Source: Alphaproteobacteria bacterium (GTDB taxonomy: Bacteria; Pseudomonadota; Alphaproteobacteria; Rhodospirillales; Rhodospirillaceae). From it: a stretch of DNA of 64,000 bases. The stretch's first letter is position 1; every line of letters begins with the position of its first letter. Positions 45,146 to 54,671 of the stretch are shown here, in pieces. Location: contig JAURPI010000015.1 in NCBI GenBank assembly GCA_030835385.1, positions 104,839 through 168,838 on the forward strand, written 5' to 3'. The position numbers and the translations under genes were made by a program. The notes under the pieces were generated by a model, which saw nothing but the letters and a program-made list of their open reading frames with translations, was not told where the DNA came from and made no database searches.

Positions 45146-46522
45146 GTGACCGAAGATAAAACGCAATCGTTGGCAGACCGACATCCACCCGACCGATCGG
45201 GACTTCACTTGCTGATCTACTGGTTTACGCCAGGGTATTCGGTCCTCAACGTGGTCACGTTGTTGTACGCTACCGCAGCCAGTTTGGCCTTGCTGACATT
45301 GGTCAATTTTATTCAGCCTTATCTTCTGCAAGAAGTGTTCAATATCCCGCGTGGAGAACAAGGCGCCCTCACGGGCAATCTCGCCGCTCTGCAAGAAGTC
45401 GTCGTTATTCTTTTGATGGGATTGGTTGGCGCGCTGTCAGACCGCACCGGGCGGCGGATTCTCTTTGCTGCTGGCTTCATCGTTCTCGGCATTGGCTACT
45501 TTATTTACCCGTTCGCGGACTCCACACTTCAGCTATATTTATTCCGCATCATCGTCGCCATCGGCGCAGCCATGGTCCCCGTGATGCTCAGCGCCTGTCT
45601 GGTCGACATCATTCAAGAGACAACACGGGGCAAGTGGCTAGGCACTACATCCATCTTCAACGGCATCGGCGTGCTGTTCATGGGTGCTGTCCTTGGACAA
45701 ATGCCGCGCCGCTTTGAGGAACTGGGCTACAGCGGTGTCGAAGCGGGCCAATATACCTTTTGGATCGCGACCGCGATGTGTGTGGTAACGGCTATTCTTC
45801 TGCACCTCGGACTAAAAGGTGGGCCGCCGCCTGAAGTGGAAGACCGTCCCAGCGTCCTCAAGAACTTTGGACGCGGACTCACCGAAGCCAAACGCAACCC
45901 GCGCATCGCGCTAGCCTACACCAGCGCTTTCATCGCACGGGGAGACCTCGTGGTCGTCGGAACCTTCTTTTCCTTATGGTTCGTTCAGGTGGGTGTTGAC
46001 CAAGGTCTCACTACGGGACAAGCCATGGCACGGGCTGGGTTTTTATTTGGCGCCGTTATTCAGTTCTCTGCAATGTGCTGGGCTTTCGTGATGGGGTTGA
46101 TTTGTGATCGCATCAACCGCACGTCAGCTGTGGCCGTCGCTTTTGGTATCGCCACCATTGGATATTGCGGGCTCGGATTGATCGGTGACCCATTCGCCGC
46201 TGGCAGCCTCATCGTCTTCGCCTGCATTGTGACCGGCATGGGCGAGACATCGACAGTTGTCGCCTCAGGCACGCTCCTCGGCCAAGAAGCACCACCTCAC
46301 TATCGTGGCGCAGTGGTCGGCGTGTTTAATAAGTCGGGCGCTATCGGGATCATGCTGGCCACCATCATCGGTGGACAACTCGTCGATATCATTGGCCCAA
46401 ATGCACCATTTCTGATGATGGGCATATGCAATGCGGTGGTCATGGTGCTAGCGGTGTGCGTCCGCATTTGGACGAACACCCCTGTACCCGCTGCTGCCAT
46501 AGAACCTGACGCGGCGGAATGA
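45146..46522 (+). CDS. MFS transporter (third of three paralogs)
   Basis: 458 residues, 12 helices, GTG start at 45146 with AGGGGA upstream. Seen: GEQGALTGNLAALQE, LSDRTGRRI motif A, KRNPRIALAYTSAFIARGDLVV, and LGQEAPPHYRGAVVGVF. Its blocks match the MFS pair at 33.3-36.1 kb. Follows the HD protein by 36 bases, so carrier and HD enzyme likely work on one compound. Confidence 0.92.
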   Translation: MTEDKTQSLADRHPPDRSGLHLLIYWFTPGYSVLNVVTLLYATAASLALLTLVNFIQPYLLQEVFNIPRGEQGALTGNLAALQEVVVILLMGLVGALSDRTGRRILFAAGFIVLGIGYFIYPFADSTLQLYLFRIIVAIGAAMVPVMLSACLVDIIQETTRGKWLGTTSIFNGIGVLFMGAVLGQMPRRFEELGYSGVEAGQYTFWIATAMCVVTAILLHLGLKGGPPPEVEDRPSVLKNFGRGLTEAKRNPRIALAYTSAFIARGDLVVVGTFFSLWFVQVGVDQGLTTGQAMARAGFLFGAVIQFSAMCWAFVMGLICDRINRTSAVAVAFGIATIGYCGLGLIGDPFAAGSLIVFACIVTGMGETSTVVASGTLLGQEAPPHYRGAVVGVFNKSGAIGIMLATIIGGQLVDIIGPNAPFLMMGICNAVVMVLAVCVRIWTNTPVPAAAIEPDAAE

Positions 46523-46525
46523 GGT

Positions 46526-47578
46526 TTAGGCGGTCATCCGCTCGAATCTACGCAGATCACCCGTCTTACTGACGGCCAACCCAATACCGCGCAGTGCGGC
46601 TGCGCCGGGCAACGCGGGATCAGCAAAGCCGAAGTAGGTCATCCACAGTTCATCGCCACGAATACACAATTGCGGGTTGGCGACATTATAGTCGTCCCAC
46701 GCCCCCTGCTCCGCGGCAACGAAGACCGGACCGTCGAATTGACGCCGCCAGGTTAGGCCATCATCGGATACCGCAACTGCAATCGTGCGCTGCTGTTTTT
46801 TTTCTGGCCGGCCATCTACAGCGGTATAAATCATCATCCAAGGTGCGCCGGCGCCACCTGGGTCTGGCAACACATGACGGGTGATGACACCATTTGAATC
46901 GTAATAGCGCGGATCATCACTCCACGTCATCGGGCCAAGATACTCCCACGTCTGTAAATCTTCTGACGCCCAGACACGGGTAATCCACCCCTTGAAATCT
47001 TTGTCCTTGATTGTCACCTGCAGGATGGTGCGATTACCCAGTTGATAAACATTGGGGAATGCGCCGTAGATTTCTCCGGCGTTGCCAACGATCGCCCCAC
47101 CAAAGGCGTTACCAGGACGACGCTGCCACGTGATGCCGTCGTCACTCACCGCGAGACCGGCATGTAAATTGTAGCCTGGATGTCTATATGTGGGATTGGC
47201 TGACTCAGGGGTGCCGTCATCACCGGCGTAATACCAAAGGTGCCACTGGTTATCGCGCCATTCGATATCACCGGTGCCAAGGTGGACAATATCGAACGCA
47301 CTCGGATCAGAGTTGGGCACCATGACCGCGCCGCCCTTGAGCGGTCCGTCGTAACGCTCCCAATTGAGACCGTCGTCCGATGTCGTAAGCGCCACAGACC
47401 CGGAGCCCAGCGCCGGGGCCATGCCTTCAGGAAAATCTGTGCTACGCGCGTAGTACCAAATGCAGAATTTCTCAAGCACCGGATTCCAGCGCATCATTGC
47501 ACCGCCAACCTTATAGTCGTCACATCGCCCGGCCGGTCCGGTATTAAAGAGAAAACCTGGTTGTCCCTCGCCGCTCAT
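46526..47578 (-). CDS. Glycosidase-like five-bladed beta-propeller protein (GH43/GH32 clan)
   Basis: 350 residues without a clear signal peptide. Seen: repeated blades with SDDGLNWER, SDDGITWQRRP and SDDGLTWRRQ plus GDDGTPESANP, the SxDGxxW pattern of fructosidase/arabinase-like propellers. Family active-site acids cannot be placed with certainty. It is convergent with the MFS gene with a 3-base gap. May act on a sugar or glycoside, or be a non-catalytic propeller. Confidence 0.8.
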   Translation of the reverse strand: MSGEGQPGFLFNTGPAGRCDDYKVGGAMMRWNPVLEKFCIWYYARSTDFPEGMAPALGSGSVALTTSDDGLNWERYDGPLKGGAVMVPNSDPSAFDIVHLGTGDIEWRDNQWHLWYYAGDDGTPESANPTYRHPGYNLHAGLAVSDDGITWQRRPGNAFGGAIVGNAGEIYGAFPNVYQLGNRTILQVTIKDKDFKGWITRVWASEDLQTWEYLGPMTWSDDPRYYDSNGVITRHVLPDPGGAGAPWMMIYTAVDGRPEKKQQRTIAVAVSDDGLTWRRQFDGPVFVAAEQGAWDDYNVANPQLCIRGDELWMTYFGFADPALPGAAALRGIGLAVSKTGDLRRFERMTA

Positions 47579-47599
47579 TCTCGCCCCCCAGTCCCTGTG

Positions 47600-48052
47600 C
47601 TATGGAGCGACCTTAACCGCCCGCACCATCTCTTCCAAGGCCGAGAGAAATCGAGAGCGGTCCGCCTTAGTGAACCCGGCATGGTGATCTTTGATCTCGT
47701 CGGCTTCCCGTAATTGAGCTTTCAAATCACGCATCGCTAGGGCCATGCCGATGCTATCGGCGGTGAAAGGTTTGCCGCTATGCCCAAGAACCGCGGCGCC
47801 CTTCTCAATACATCGTGATGCCAAGGGAATATCCCCGGTGATGCAGATGTCGTGCTCAGCAATACGGTCAGCGATCCAATCATCGGCAACATCGGGCCCC
47901 TCGGGCACCACCACTTTGTTGACCAGAGGGCCATCTGGCCTGCGCATCCAAGCGTTTCCGACCACGTGTATCTTGATGTCGTGCCGTTCGGCGACGCGCA
48001 ACACCTCGTCTTTCACCGGGCACGCATCAGCATCAATGTAAATTTCAGTCAT
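47600..48052 (-). CDS. yaiI: YaiI/YqxD family protein (DUF188)
   Basis: 150 residues. Seen: MTEIYIDADACPVKDEVL at the start, the defining DADACP motif, ITGDIPLASRCIEKGA and a C-terminal FTKADRSRFLSALE. Cytoplasmic conserved protein with a PIN-like nuclease-type fold; function not settled. Its start lies about 35 bases from the DUF1838 stop on the same strand. Small, conserved and unlike the catabolic neighbours. Confidence 0.93.
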   Translation of the reverse strand: MTEIYIDADACPVKDEVLRVAERHDIKIHVVGNAWMRRPDGPLVNKVVVPEGPDVADDWIADRIAEHDICITGDIPLASRCIEKGAAVLGHSGKPFTADSIGMALAMRDLKAQLREADEIKDHHAGFTKADRSRFLSALEEMVRAVKVAP

Positions 48053-48086
48053 GACCGAGGTTTACCAGATCGGCCAGCGGCCTCAA

Positions 48087-48953
48087 CTATATAAGCGTAT
48101 TGCCCTCCCAGCTCTGCCAGTCGGTGAGGAACTTAGGTTCACGCTCTTTGATGGCCGCTAAGGTGTCGTCAGGCATATCTTCGAACCGGGCGACTTTTTG
48201 ACCAAACCCGCGACCGGGCATCAGGCCATCGCGATCCCCCATGCGCTGCCACGCGCGCCAATCGATATAATCCTGAATAGCATAGGTTGCCGGCACGTTC
48301 AGTAACTCGGGATCAGCCAAGTGGCTCTTCTTGGCGTGGTACTGAATGTAGTCATAGAACACTAGTAACCTGCCGTTGGGTCCTGGGAATCGAGCAGAAA
48401 GATCATGGTTGAGAATAATTTCATCGCCGACCACTCGGGCGGGACCGACTTTGTGTGCAAGCGGAAGCTCTTGGCCGTTCTGTGACATGGAATGGGCTGT
48501 GTGAACCGTGGTCACGGGACCAGACTTAAGGTGCTCGACGTCATCCATGGCGCCGGTGTAAGGGTTCTTGAGTTTGTCGATAACCTTACCGGTCTCGATA
48601 TCACAGTGATACGCCACCTCACGGCGGGTCATTGTAAAAGACCCATCGCCATTGCTGGTGTGTTCGACAATCAACGCCCCTCGCGACGTATGCAATGGTG
48701 TGACTTCTTTCCCGACAATGCCGTAGCGATAAATTTCATGCCAGGCCATGACGACTTCGTTGCCGCTGCTGCCGGCTATGCGAATAAAGTTCTGGAACAA
48801 GCCGTCATCGGTTTTGAGGTCCAGCGGGTCAACAGTCTGTGCCGACGAACCGGAGGCCGCATTTGCGGTATTTGCGGCAGCGATTCCCGTAGCCAACCCG
48901 CCAAGTCCAGCGACACCCAGGTTCACTGAGCGACGCGATATCGATAATGTCAT
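48087..48953 (-). CDS. Exported DUF1838 family protein (second copy)
   Basis: 288 residues with a Tat-like signal (ISRRSVNLGVAGLGG, cleaved near ANA). Seen: AYHCDIETGKVIDKLKNPYTG, the family's D-x-x-TG-x-x-NP-x-TG block, and FYDYIQYHAKKSHLADPE late in the chain. Start ATG 48953 has AAGGA upstream. It follows two SMP-30-like genes on the same strand. Related to the DUF1838 at 19.1 kb, which pairs with a binding protein; here the partners are propellers, so both copies sit with ligand-binding or hydrolytic proteins. Confidence 0.85.
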   Translation of the reverse strand: MTLSISRRSVNLGVAGLGGLATGIAAANTANAASGSSAQTVDPLDLKTDDGLFQNFIRIAGSSGNEVVMAWHEIYRYGIVGKEVTPLHTSRGALIVEHTSNGDGSFTMTRREVAYHCDIETGKVIDKLKNPYTGAMDDVEHLKSGPVTTVHTAHSMSQNGQELPLAHKVGPARVVGDEIILNHDLSARFPGPNGRLLVFYDYIQYHAKKSHLADPELLNVPATYAIQDYIDWRAWQRMGDRDGLMPGRGFGQKVARFEDMPDDTLAAIKEREPKFLTDWQSWEGNTLI

Positions 48954-48975
48954 GGCACTATCCTTTGCAGGTAAA

Positions 48976-49935
48976 TTATCCCGTGAATTCTGCGACGCCA
49001 GCGAGGGAGCGCTCAACGTCGACCTTCATGGTCGCCACCACCTCGCCGCTGTCTTTTTTCATCTTGAGCAATATGCCGTTGAAGAAAGACGACACGAGCA
49101 AGTGCTGTTGGTCATTGCTTTCTTTGATGGTTGCCCATCCCCGTCCTTCAAGAGGAAGGGTTTGCACGAAATTGCCGTCTTCATCAATCATCTCAATTTT
49201 CGGCCCACGGGTGACGGCCAATGTGCCATCAGCACAGTAATTCAAGCAGAAGACAAACTCGGGCTGGTCTTCAGGTAACTGCACCAAGTCATCCATCTGC
49301 TTATTGTTGACGATGTCGTAGCGCATAATGCGCTTCGATGTTTCCGTGGTGTAAGTGATGTATTTCTCGCTGGGATGCAGGGTGCAACTGGTAACCCCAA
49401 GGTACCCGGCGAAACTGGTTGAGGTTTCAGTTTCGTACGTCTCAAGCAATTCACTGGACGGGGAGAACTTGTAGACATTGCCATCACCGATCTTGTCATC
49501 TTCACCGGGCAAGGTGCGCTGCATCTGCTGATATTTCTCAGGCACATCAGCCATGGTGCCGGTGATGTGCTCATAGAGATACAAATTCCCAGCTTTATCG
49601 AAAAACCCACTGGACCAAGGACGTGCGGGGTAATTCGCATTGGGCAGGCGTTTACCATCGGGACCCACCTGCAAGATCGCATGCTCACTGGTATCAAAAG
49701 CCCACAGGACACCATCCGGGCCGAACATCAGCCCCTTAACGAGGTGGGTGGTGTCGGGGGTATGCAACACGGCTTTTTGAGTGCCATCCGCGCTGAACTG
49801 AAATATACGACCGTCTCCCGCATGATCGTCGTCAGGGTTGTTCAGCAAAGTTGCGCCAAGGAAAAAATCACCCGGGGCAAACGGCTGGAGAGAGTCTGAT
49901 CCAACATCGGGGTTGTTCACTAGGTCTTTGGGCAT
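48976..49935 (-). CDS. SMP-30/gluconolactonase-like beta-propeller (first copy of tandem pair, downstream)
   Basis: 319-residue propeller without signal peptide. Seen: NNPDDDHAGDGRIFQFSADG, TTHLVKGLMFGPDGVLWAFD, GYLGVTSCTLHPSEKYITYT and YCADGTLAVTRGP, blade-type repeats. The paralog at 50.0-50.9 kb shares all of these, and both genes carry the same 12-base leader GAGGACGCTATG. Lactonase activity with a bound divalent metal is typical of the fold; substrate unknown. 22 bases before the DUF1838 start. Confidence 0.85.
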   Translation of the reverse strand: MPKDLVNNPDVGSDSLQPFAPGDFFLGATLLNNPDDDHAGDGRIFQFSADGTQKAVLHTPDTTHLVKGLMFGPDGVLWAFDTSEHAILQVGPDGKRLPNANYPARPWSSGFFDKAGNLYLYEHITGTMADVPEKYQQMQRTLPGEDDKIGDGNVYKFSPSSELLETYETETSTSFAGYLGVTSCTLHPSEKYITYTTETSKRIMRYDIVNNKQMDDLVQLPEDQPEFVFCLNYCADGTLAVTRGPKIEMIDEDGNFVQTLPLEGRGWATIKESNDQQHLLVSSFFNGILLKMKKDSGEVVATMKVDVERSLAGVAEFTG

Positions 49936-49998
49936 AGCGTCCTCAATACAATTCGATTTGTTTTGTGCTTCAGGGTGCAGTGGATTCGATTAATCAGA

Positions 49999-50922
49999 CT
50001 ATCCGCAGTATTGCGCCACACCCGCCAAAGCCCGTTCCGCATGGAGCTCGACACTCGCAACCTTAGCACCGTCAGAAATTCTGAACTTTGCTATTTCTCC
50101 CGTAAAGAAATTACCGGAGTAAATGTGCTCATTGTCATTGGCGCCTGAAATAACTGCCCAACCGAAACCTTCCTGCGGCACGGTTTGCAGAACTTCACCA
50201 GATTCAGGGTCGAGAAATTCAATGTGAGCCCCGCGGCTCAACATCAGACGGCCGTCGGGCATGAAGGCGAGGAAGAACACGAATCCCTCACGGCCTTCTG
50301 GATAAGTTGCAAGGGGCGAAAGCTGTTTGCCATCCACCACATCGAACCGCCGAACTTCATTTGAGGTTTCTGTGACATAGAGAAGCGTGCGGTCATCCGG
50401 CAAAAGTACAGCGCTGGTGACGCCCAAGAACCCAGCGATACCGCCATGCACTTCGGGCTGCCACTCCGCGACTAACTTTCCAGCGGGATCAAACTTAAAG
50501 ATCTTTCCCTCACCGATCGCACCAGAGTCATTAATCGCTTTCGCATGAGTCCCCGGCAGATCTTTGTCTCTACACAAGTGCTCACCAAAGATCATCGAGC
50601 CGTCAGCCATAAAATTCACGCTCGACAAAGACCGCGGCACCAATCCCTCGACCAGATGTTCTGTCCCGGTTTTTGGATCAATCTTGATGGCAACATGAAT
50701 ATGTTGATCAAACGCCCACAACATATTGTCAGGACCAAACGTCAGGCCGTTGACCAGGTGGGTTGTATTCTCAATCCACAACACACCCTTTTCATTGAGA
50801 TCGGCATCGTATTGCAGGACTCGGCCATCTCCAGCGTGGTCATCATCAGGATTGTTGCGCACCGTGCAGGCAACAATCACATCCCCTGTCTCAAAGGGTT
50901 GGATGGTATTTTCTTTTTCCAT
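49999..50922 (-). CDS. SMP-30/gluconolactonase-like beta-propeller (second copy of tandem pair, upstream)
   Basis: 307 residues. Seen: NNPDDDHAGDGRVLQYDAD, TTHLVNGLTFGPDNMLWAFD, GFLGVTSAVLLPDDRTLLYV and AFMPDGRLMLSRGA, matching the downstream copy blade by blade. The ATG at 50922 is preceded by GAGGACGCT, identical to the leader of the paralog; the ATG ten codons upstream lacks it, so this start is preferred. A tandem duplication that has since diverged. No export signal. Confidence 0.85.
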   Translation of the reverse strand: MEKENTIQPFETGDVIVACTVRNNPDDDHAGDGRVLQYDADLNEKGVLWIENTTHLVNGLTFGPDNMLWAFDQHIHVAIKIDPKTGTEHLVEGLVPRSLSSVNFMADGSMIFGEHLCRDKDLPGTHAKAINDSGAIGEGKIFKFDPAGKLVAEWQPEVHGGIAGFLGVTSAVLLPDDRTLLYVTETSNEVRRFDVVDGKQLSPLATYPEGREGFVFFLAFMPDGRLMLSRGAHIEFLDPESGEVLQTVPQEGFGWAVISGANDNEHIYSGNFFTGEIAKFRISDGAKVASVELHAERALAGVAQYCG

Positions 50923-51032
50923 AGCGTCCTCGGATTGCGTTTTGTTTGTCATTTAGGTCACCAAAGCATCCAGGCACGGCTCTAGCACCAGAGTGGAGCG
51001 GCAGTGACCGGTGGTTGGTTAGAGTACCGCGA

Positions 51033-52055
51033 TTATTCGAATAGGTCTGGGGTCTTTAGTCGTGGGTCTTCGTTCTTATCAAGGTCCCAGGGCAATTCAG
51101 CAAATGGCCGTGGCGTATAGGATTGCTCGAGATGATCGATATCGTCCTCAGAGAGCGTTAGCTCAGTTGCAGCGATTGCGTCCTCAATATGCTTGGGCTT
51201 GGTCGCCCCGATGACAGGCTGCACCCCCTTGGCCATCAGCCAAGCCAGGCCGACCTGAGCCGGGGACACCCCCTGCCCGATGGCAACAGCTTCTACATCT
51301 TTGAGCACCGGGTCATTGGGCGCACCATACAATAAGTTCTGAATGTGGGTGTCATCATCGCCGCGCGTCGTTTGCGTATCGACAGACCCGGCGCGAGCGA
51401 TCCGACCACGGGCCAACGGGCTCCACGGAATCACACCCATGCCTTGGTCTTCACAAAACGGAATGAGGTCGCGCTCATCTTCTCGATGCAACAAGTTGTA
51501 ATGGTTCTGCATGGTGGCAAAACCATCCCACCCCTGAGATTGCGCCGCGAGTTGCGCCTTTGCCAATTGCCAACAGCGCATGTTAGAGGCGCCAATAAAT
51601 CTAGCCTTGCCGGATTGAACAACCTCACGAAAGGCATCCATTGTTTCTTCAATGGGGGTTAAGTCATCCCACCGATGCACCTGGTAGATGTCGACATAGT
51701 CCGTCCCAAGTCGTTGCAGCGACCCGTCGATAGAACTCAGAATGTTTTTCCTGGTTAACCCCATTCGTTTTGGAGTCTCGCGAGACGGATAAAACATTTT
51801 TGTAGAGATCACCACATCGTCGCGCTGAGTATTGGCGTTTATAAAACGGCCTAGGACTTCTTCACTGACACCGGAGGAATAAACGTTGGCGGTATCGAAA
51901 AAGTTGATGCCCGCATCTAACGCCAATTTTAGAAGCGGTTGAGAAGCTTCTTCATCCAGCACCCAATCGCGCCACGTCGACACACCAAAACTCATGCAAC
52001 CGAGCACGATGGGAGAGACCGATAGTCCAGTACGACCGAGGGGAACGCGCTTCAT
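51033..52055 (-). CDS. Aldo/keto reductase
   Basis: 340-residue TIM-barrel NADPH-dependent oxidoreductase. Seen: FFDTANVYSSG (Asp and Tyr of the tetrad), ISTKMFYPS (Lys), YQVHRWD (His), and LARGRIARAG plus QPVIGATKPKH near the C-terminus binding the cofactor. Belongs to the AKR group near tas/YajO-type proteins. The serine hydrolase starts upstream on the same strand with an 8-base gap, so the two are probably one unit. Substrate unknown, likely an aldehyde or ketone. Confidence 0.93.
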   Translation of the reverse strand: MKRVPLGRTGLSVSPIVLGCMSFGVSTWRDWVLDEEASQPLLKLALDAGINFFDTANVYSSGVSEEVLGRFINANTQRDDVVISTKMFYPSRETPKRMGLTRKNILSSIDGSLQRLGTDYVDIYQVHRWDDLTPIEETMDAFREVVQSGKARFIGASNMRCWQLAKAQLAAQSQGWDGFATMQNHYNLLHREDERDLIPFCEDQGMGVIPWSPLARGRIARAGSVDTQTTRGDDDTHIQNLLYGAPNDPVLKDVEAVAIGQGVSPAQVGLAWLMAKGVQPVIGATKPKHIEDAIAATELTLSEDDIDHLEQSYTPRPFAELPWDLDKNEDPRLKTPDLFE

Positions 52056-52063
52056 AACCGGTG

Positions 52064-53275
52064 CTACTGACCCACAGCCGCGACGTCGGCCGCTTTGGCT
52101 TTGATGCCGCGAACAATGATGTTCGGAATCTTCGGAACATCAAAGCCCGGTTTAATGGGGCTGCGCCCTAACGCTGGTCCAATTCGAAGAACGACGAGAT
52201 TCATCGCTGGCGAAACCCAGACATGCTGTTGTCCGCGCCCCCAGGTCAGAAACGTATCGCGGGCCAAATAGGGCTCAGAGGCAATTGGGGCGGAGCTTCC
52301 AGACGACTGCGGAAAAGGAGGGTCGTCGTAGCCCAGCCAAGTTTGGTAGCCGTAATGATTGGCCGACGGCGACCGGGTGGTCATTTCGTCAATCCAGCCT
52401 TCTGACACGATACGGTTGCCATTCACTTCGCCCTTACCCAAGAGCACCATACCGAAGCGGGCCCAGTCCATCGCGGATGTCGCGAGGCAACAGGAGGTGT
52501 GGGCCGCACCACCCGGGCTATCAAGCCACACTTGCGCGCGGTCACCACCCATGGGGCGCCATAGTTTCTCTTCCAAATACGCGGCATAGCGCTTGCCAGA
52601 AGCTCGCTCGAGAATGAGCCCCAACAATTCAGAATTGAGATTGTTGTATTCGTAGCGTGTACCCTGGTCCCAATCCGCATTTGGCATGTTCAGCAGCGGG
52701 CCTGTGGTGTTGCCCGAATAGAGCCAGTTCATATCGCCGCTGAACGGATTGAGCCCAAATGGATACTGCCCTAGGCCCGAGGACATTTGCATCAGGTTCT
52801 TGAGTGTGACGTCTCCGCGTGGGTCACCGCGCCACTCTTCGATGTACTTACTAACCGGGTCTTCGACAGAGCCGATGAAGCCATCTTCAATGGCAATGCC
52901 AATAAACAGCCCCATTAGAGTTTTATGCATGGATTGAGATTCTGTGAGGTCATCAGGACCCCGCCCCTCCGCATACCATTCAAGCTGAATTTCTCCATTG
53001 TGGATGGCGATAACGGAATAGGAGTTGAACTCCTTGGCGTAGGCCACCGCTTCGTCCAATGCGGCTTGCGCAACCGTTCTATTTTCCGCCGAAGCGACTG
53101 GAATGATGAAGCGTTCATCCCCTTGAACCAACTCAAAAGGCTTCAAGCCCTCTGGCGGCGTTGGGTCGAATAACATGACATAACGCCGCCACAACCAGGC
53201 GTCCTGCCAATAGACGACGTTCACAACAAGCGCTAAAGCCAATATGACCCAGCCAACGAATTTGAGAGCCTTCAT
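52064..53275 (-). CDS. Serine hydrolase, beta-lactamase/class C family (second paralog)
   Basis: 403 residues with an N-terminal membrane helix (residues 6-24). Seen: SMHK nucleophile motif (S115, K118), YNNLNSELLGLILERASGK, CC-x-ATSAMDWARFGMVL and NHYGYQTWL. The CC...DW-x-R block is shared with the copies at 20.8 and 55.4 kb. Likely anchored in the inner membrane facing the periplasm and acting as an esterase or amidase; its coupling to an aldo/keto reductase suggests hydrolysis of an ester followed by carbonyl reduction, which is inference. Confidence 0.88.
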   Translation of the reverse strand: MKALKFVGWVILALALVVNVVYWQDAWLWRRYVMLFDPTPPEGLKPFELVQGDERFIIPVASAENRTVAQAALDEAVAYAKEFNSYSVIAIHNGEIQLEWYAEGRGPDDLTESQSMHKTLMGLFIGIAIEDGFIGSVEDPVSKYIEEWRGDPRGDVTLKNLMQMSSGLGQYPFGLNPFSGDMNWLYSGNTTGPLLNMPNADWDQGTRYEYNNLNSELLGLILERASGKRYAAYLEEKLWRPMGGDRAQVWLDSPGGAAHTSCCLATSAMDWARFGMVLLGKGEVNGNRIVSEGWIDEMTTRSPSANHYGYQTWLGYDDPPFPQSSGSSAPIASEPYLARDTFLTWGRGQQHVWVSPAMNLVVLRIGPALGRSPIKPGFDVPKIPNIIVRGIKAKAADVAAVGQ

Positions 53276-53461
53276 TCAACTTCCCCTGGCAAACGCGACG
53301 GCGTTGCCGTGTTTCTCTTTGTACAGGGTGGCACATTTCGGTTCGGACCGCTGCCAAGGCGTGTCCACAGATTGGACAATATTTGCTGCGAGGGCAGGTC
53401 CGGCGCGGCAAACCCTTAGTTTGCCTCACCCGATATTTATTGAATGAGGTCGAGTTCTGTT

Positions 53462-54655
53462 ATGCGCCTGGTTTTCATCATTATCTTGCTCGACCTTATG
53501 GGTATCGGCCTGATCCTGCCTCTGTTTCCGTTCATCGCCTTGGATATCGGTCTGACACCGGAGTCCATCACTGCTGTTCTGGCCATCTATCCCATCGCGC
53601 AATTCTTTGCCGGTCCCATTTGGGGCCGTTTGTCAGATAAGCATGGCCGCCGCCCAATCCTAATGATCAGTATGGTTGGAGCCGTCGCGTCCTACGGCAT
53701 CCTTGGATTTGCTGATACGGTTTGGATGCTCATGCTATCGCGCATTGTTGGCGGCATTTCTGCTGGTAACCTCGCCGCTGCCTTTGCCTACATTACTGAC
53801 ATCACGACACCTGAGAATCGCGCCAAGGGCATGGGCATGATCGGTGGCGCGCTGAGCCTAGGATTCATTCTTGGCCCCGCTATTGGTGGCTTGCTTGCGG
53901 GCGGTGATCCAGAAAATGCAAACCTCTCTTTGGTTGCTTTTGTCGCCGGCGGCACGAGCTTCCTCGCGCTTATCGGCACAATATTCTTCTTACCTGAATC
54001 ACTTTCTGATGAACTGCGGGAAAAGATCGCTCAACGCCCAAAGATGTCGCGTGTGGCGCAGTTCAAAGTCGTAAGCGCACGCGGTGCGCTGCTCACCCTA
54101 TTTGGGGCCGCATTGATTTTTGCCGCGGCCGAAAGCGTGTTCACCACCACCTTCCCCTTGTTCGCCAACGATAGTCTTGGACTGGGGCCGCGTGAGGTGG
54201 GGCTTATCCTGTCCTTCGCGGGTGTGGTCATGGTGATCATGCAAATGAAAGCCATTGGCCCGCTCTCAAAACGGTTCGGTGAATTGAACCTCATCACCAC
54301 TGGCTGTTTCATATACGCCGCGGGTCTCGCCCTTGTCGCGACGGCTGGGGGATTGCCGCAGCTGCTCATCGCGCAAATCTTTCTGCCCATTGGGATCAGT
54401 ATCGTGAACCCAAGTCTTGCCAGCCTTGTCTCAAAAGAATGTGCCGATACAGAGCGTGGTGTGGCGATGGGTCTTTACCAATCTGTCGGGAGCTTGGGCC
54501 GGGGCATGGGTCCAATCTACTCAGGCACCTTGTTTGGTCAGATCAGCATCTATGCGCCATACGTCTATAGCATTGCATCAATGGTGCCGGTGCTGGGCCT
54601 CATCTATGTGGTGCGGATACGGAGCGCCAAAGCAGAGGACACGGCAGAGAGCTAA
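53462..54655 (+). CDS. MFS transporter, TetA-like drug/H+ antiporter family
   Basis: 397 residues, 12 helices. Seen: DLMGIGLILPLFPFIA at the start, GRLSDKHGRRPIL motif A, and FILGPAIGGLLAGG, resembling the 12-helix TetA/multidrug group rather than the three paralogs elsewhere in the window. ATG 53462 follows a GAGG site; an ATG 18 bases upstream lacks one. Convergent with the racemase-fold gene. Substrate unknown; an efflux role is likely from the family. Confidence 0.9.
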   Translation: MRLVFIIILLDLMGIGLILPLFPFIALDIGLTPESITAVLAIYPIAQFFAGPIWGRLSDKHGRRPILMISMVGAVASYGILGFADTVWMLMLSRIVGGISAGNLAAAFAYITDITTPENRAKGMGMIGGALSLGFILGPAIGGLLAGGDPENANLSLVAFVAGGTSFLALIGTIFFLPESLSDELREKIAQRPKMSRVAQFKVVSARGALLTLFGAALIFAAAESVFTTTFPLFANDSLGLGPREVGLILSFAGVVMVIMQMKAIGPLSKRFGELNLITTGCFIYAAGLALVATAGGLPQLLIAQIFLPIGISIVNPSLASLVSKECADTERGVAMGLYQSVGSLGRGMGPIYSGTLFGQISIYAPYVYSIASMVPVLGLIYVVRIRSAKAEDTAES

Positions 54656-54671
54656 ATCGATTCTCTTTTTT

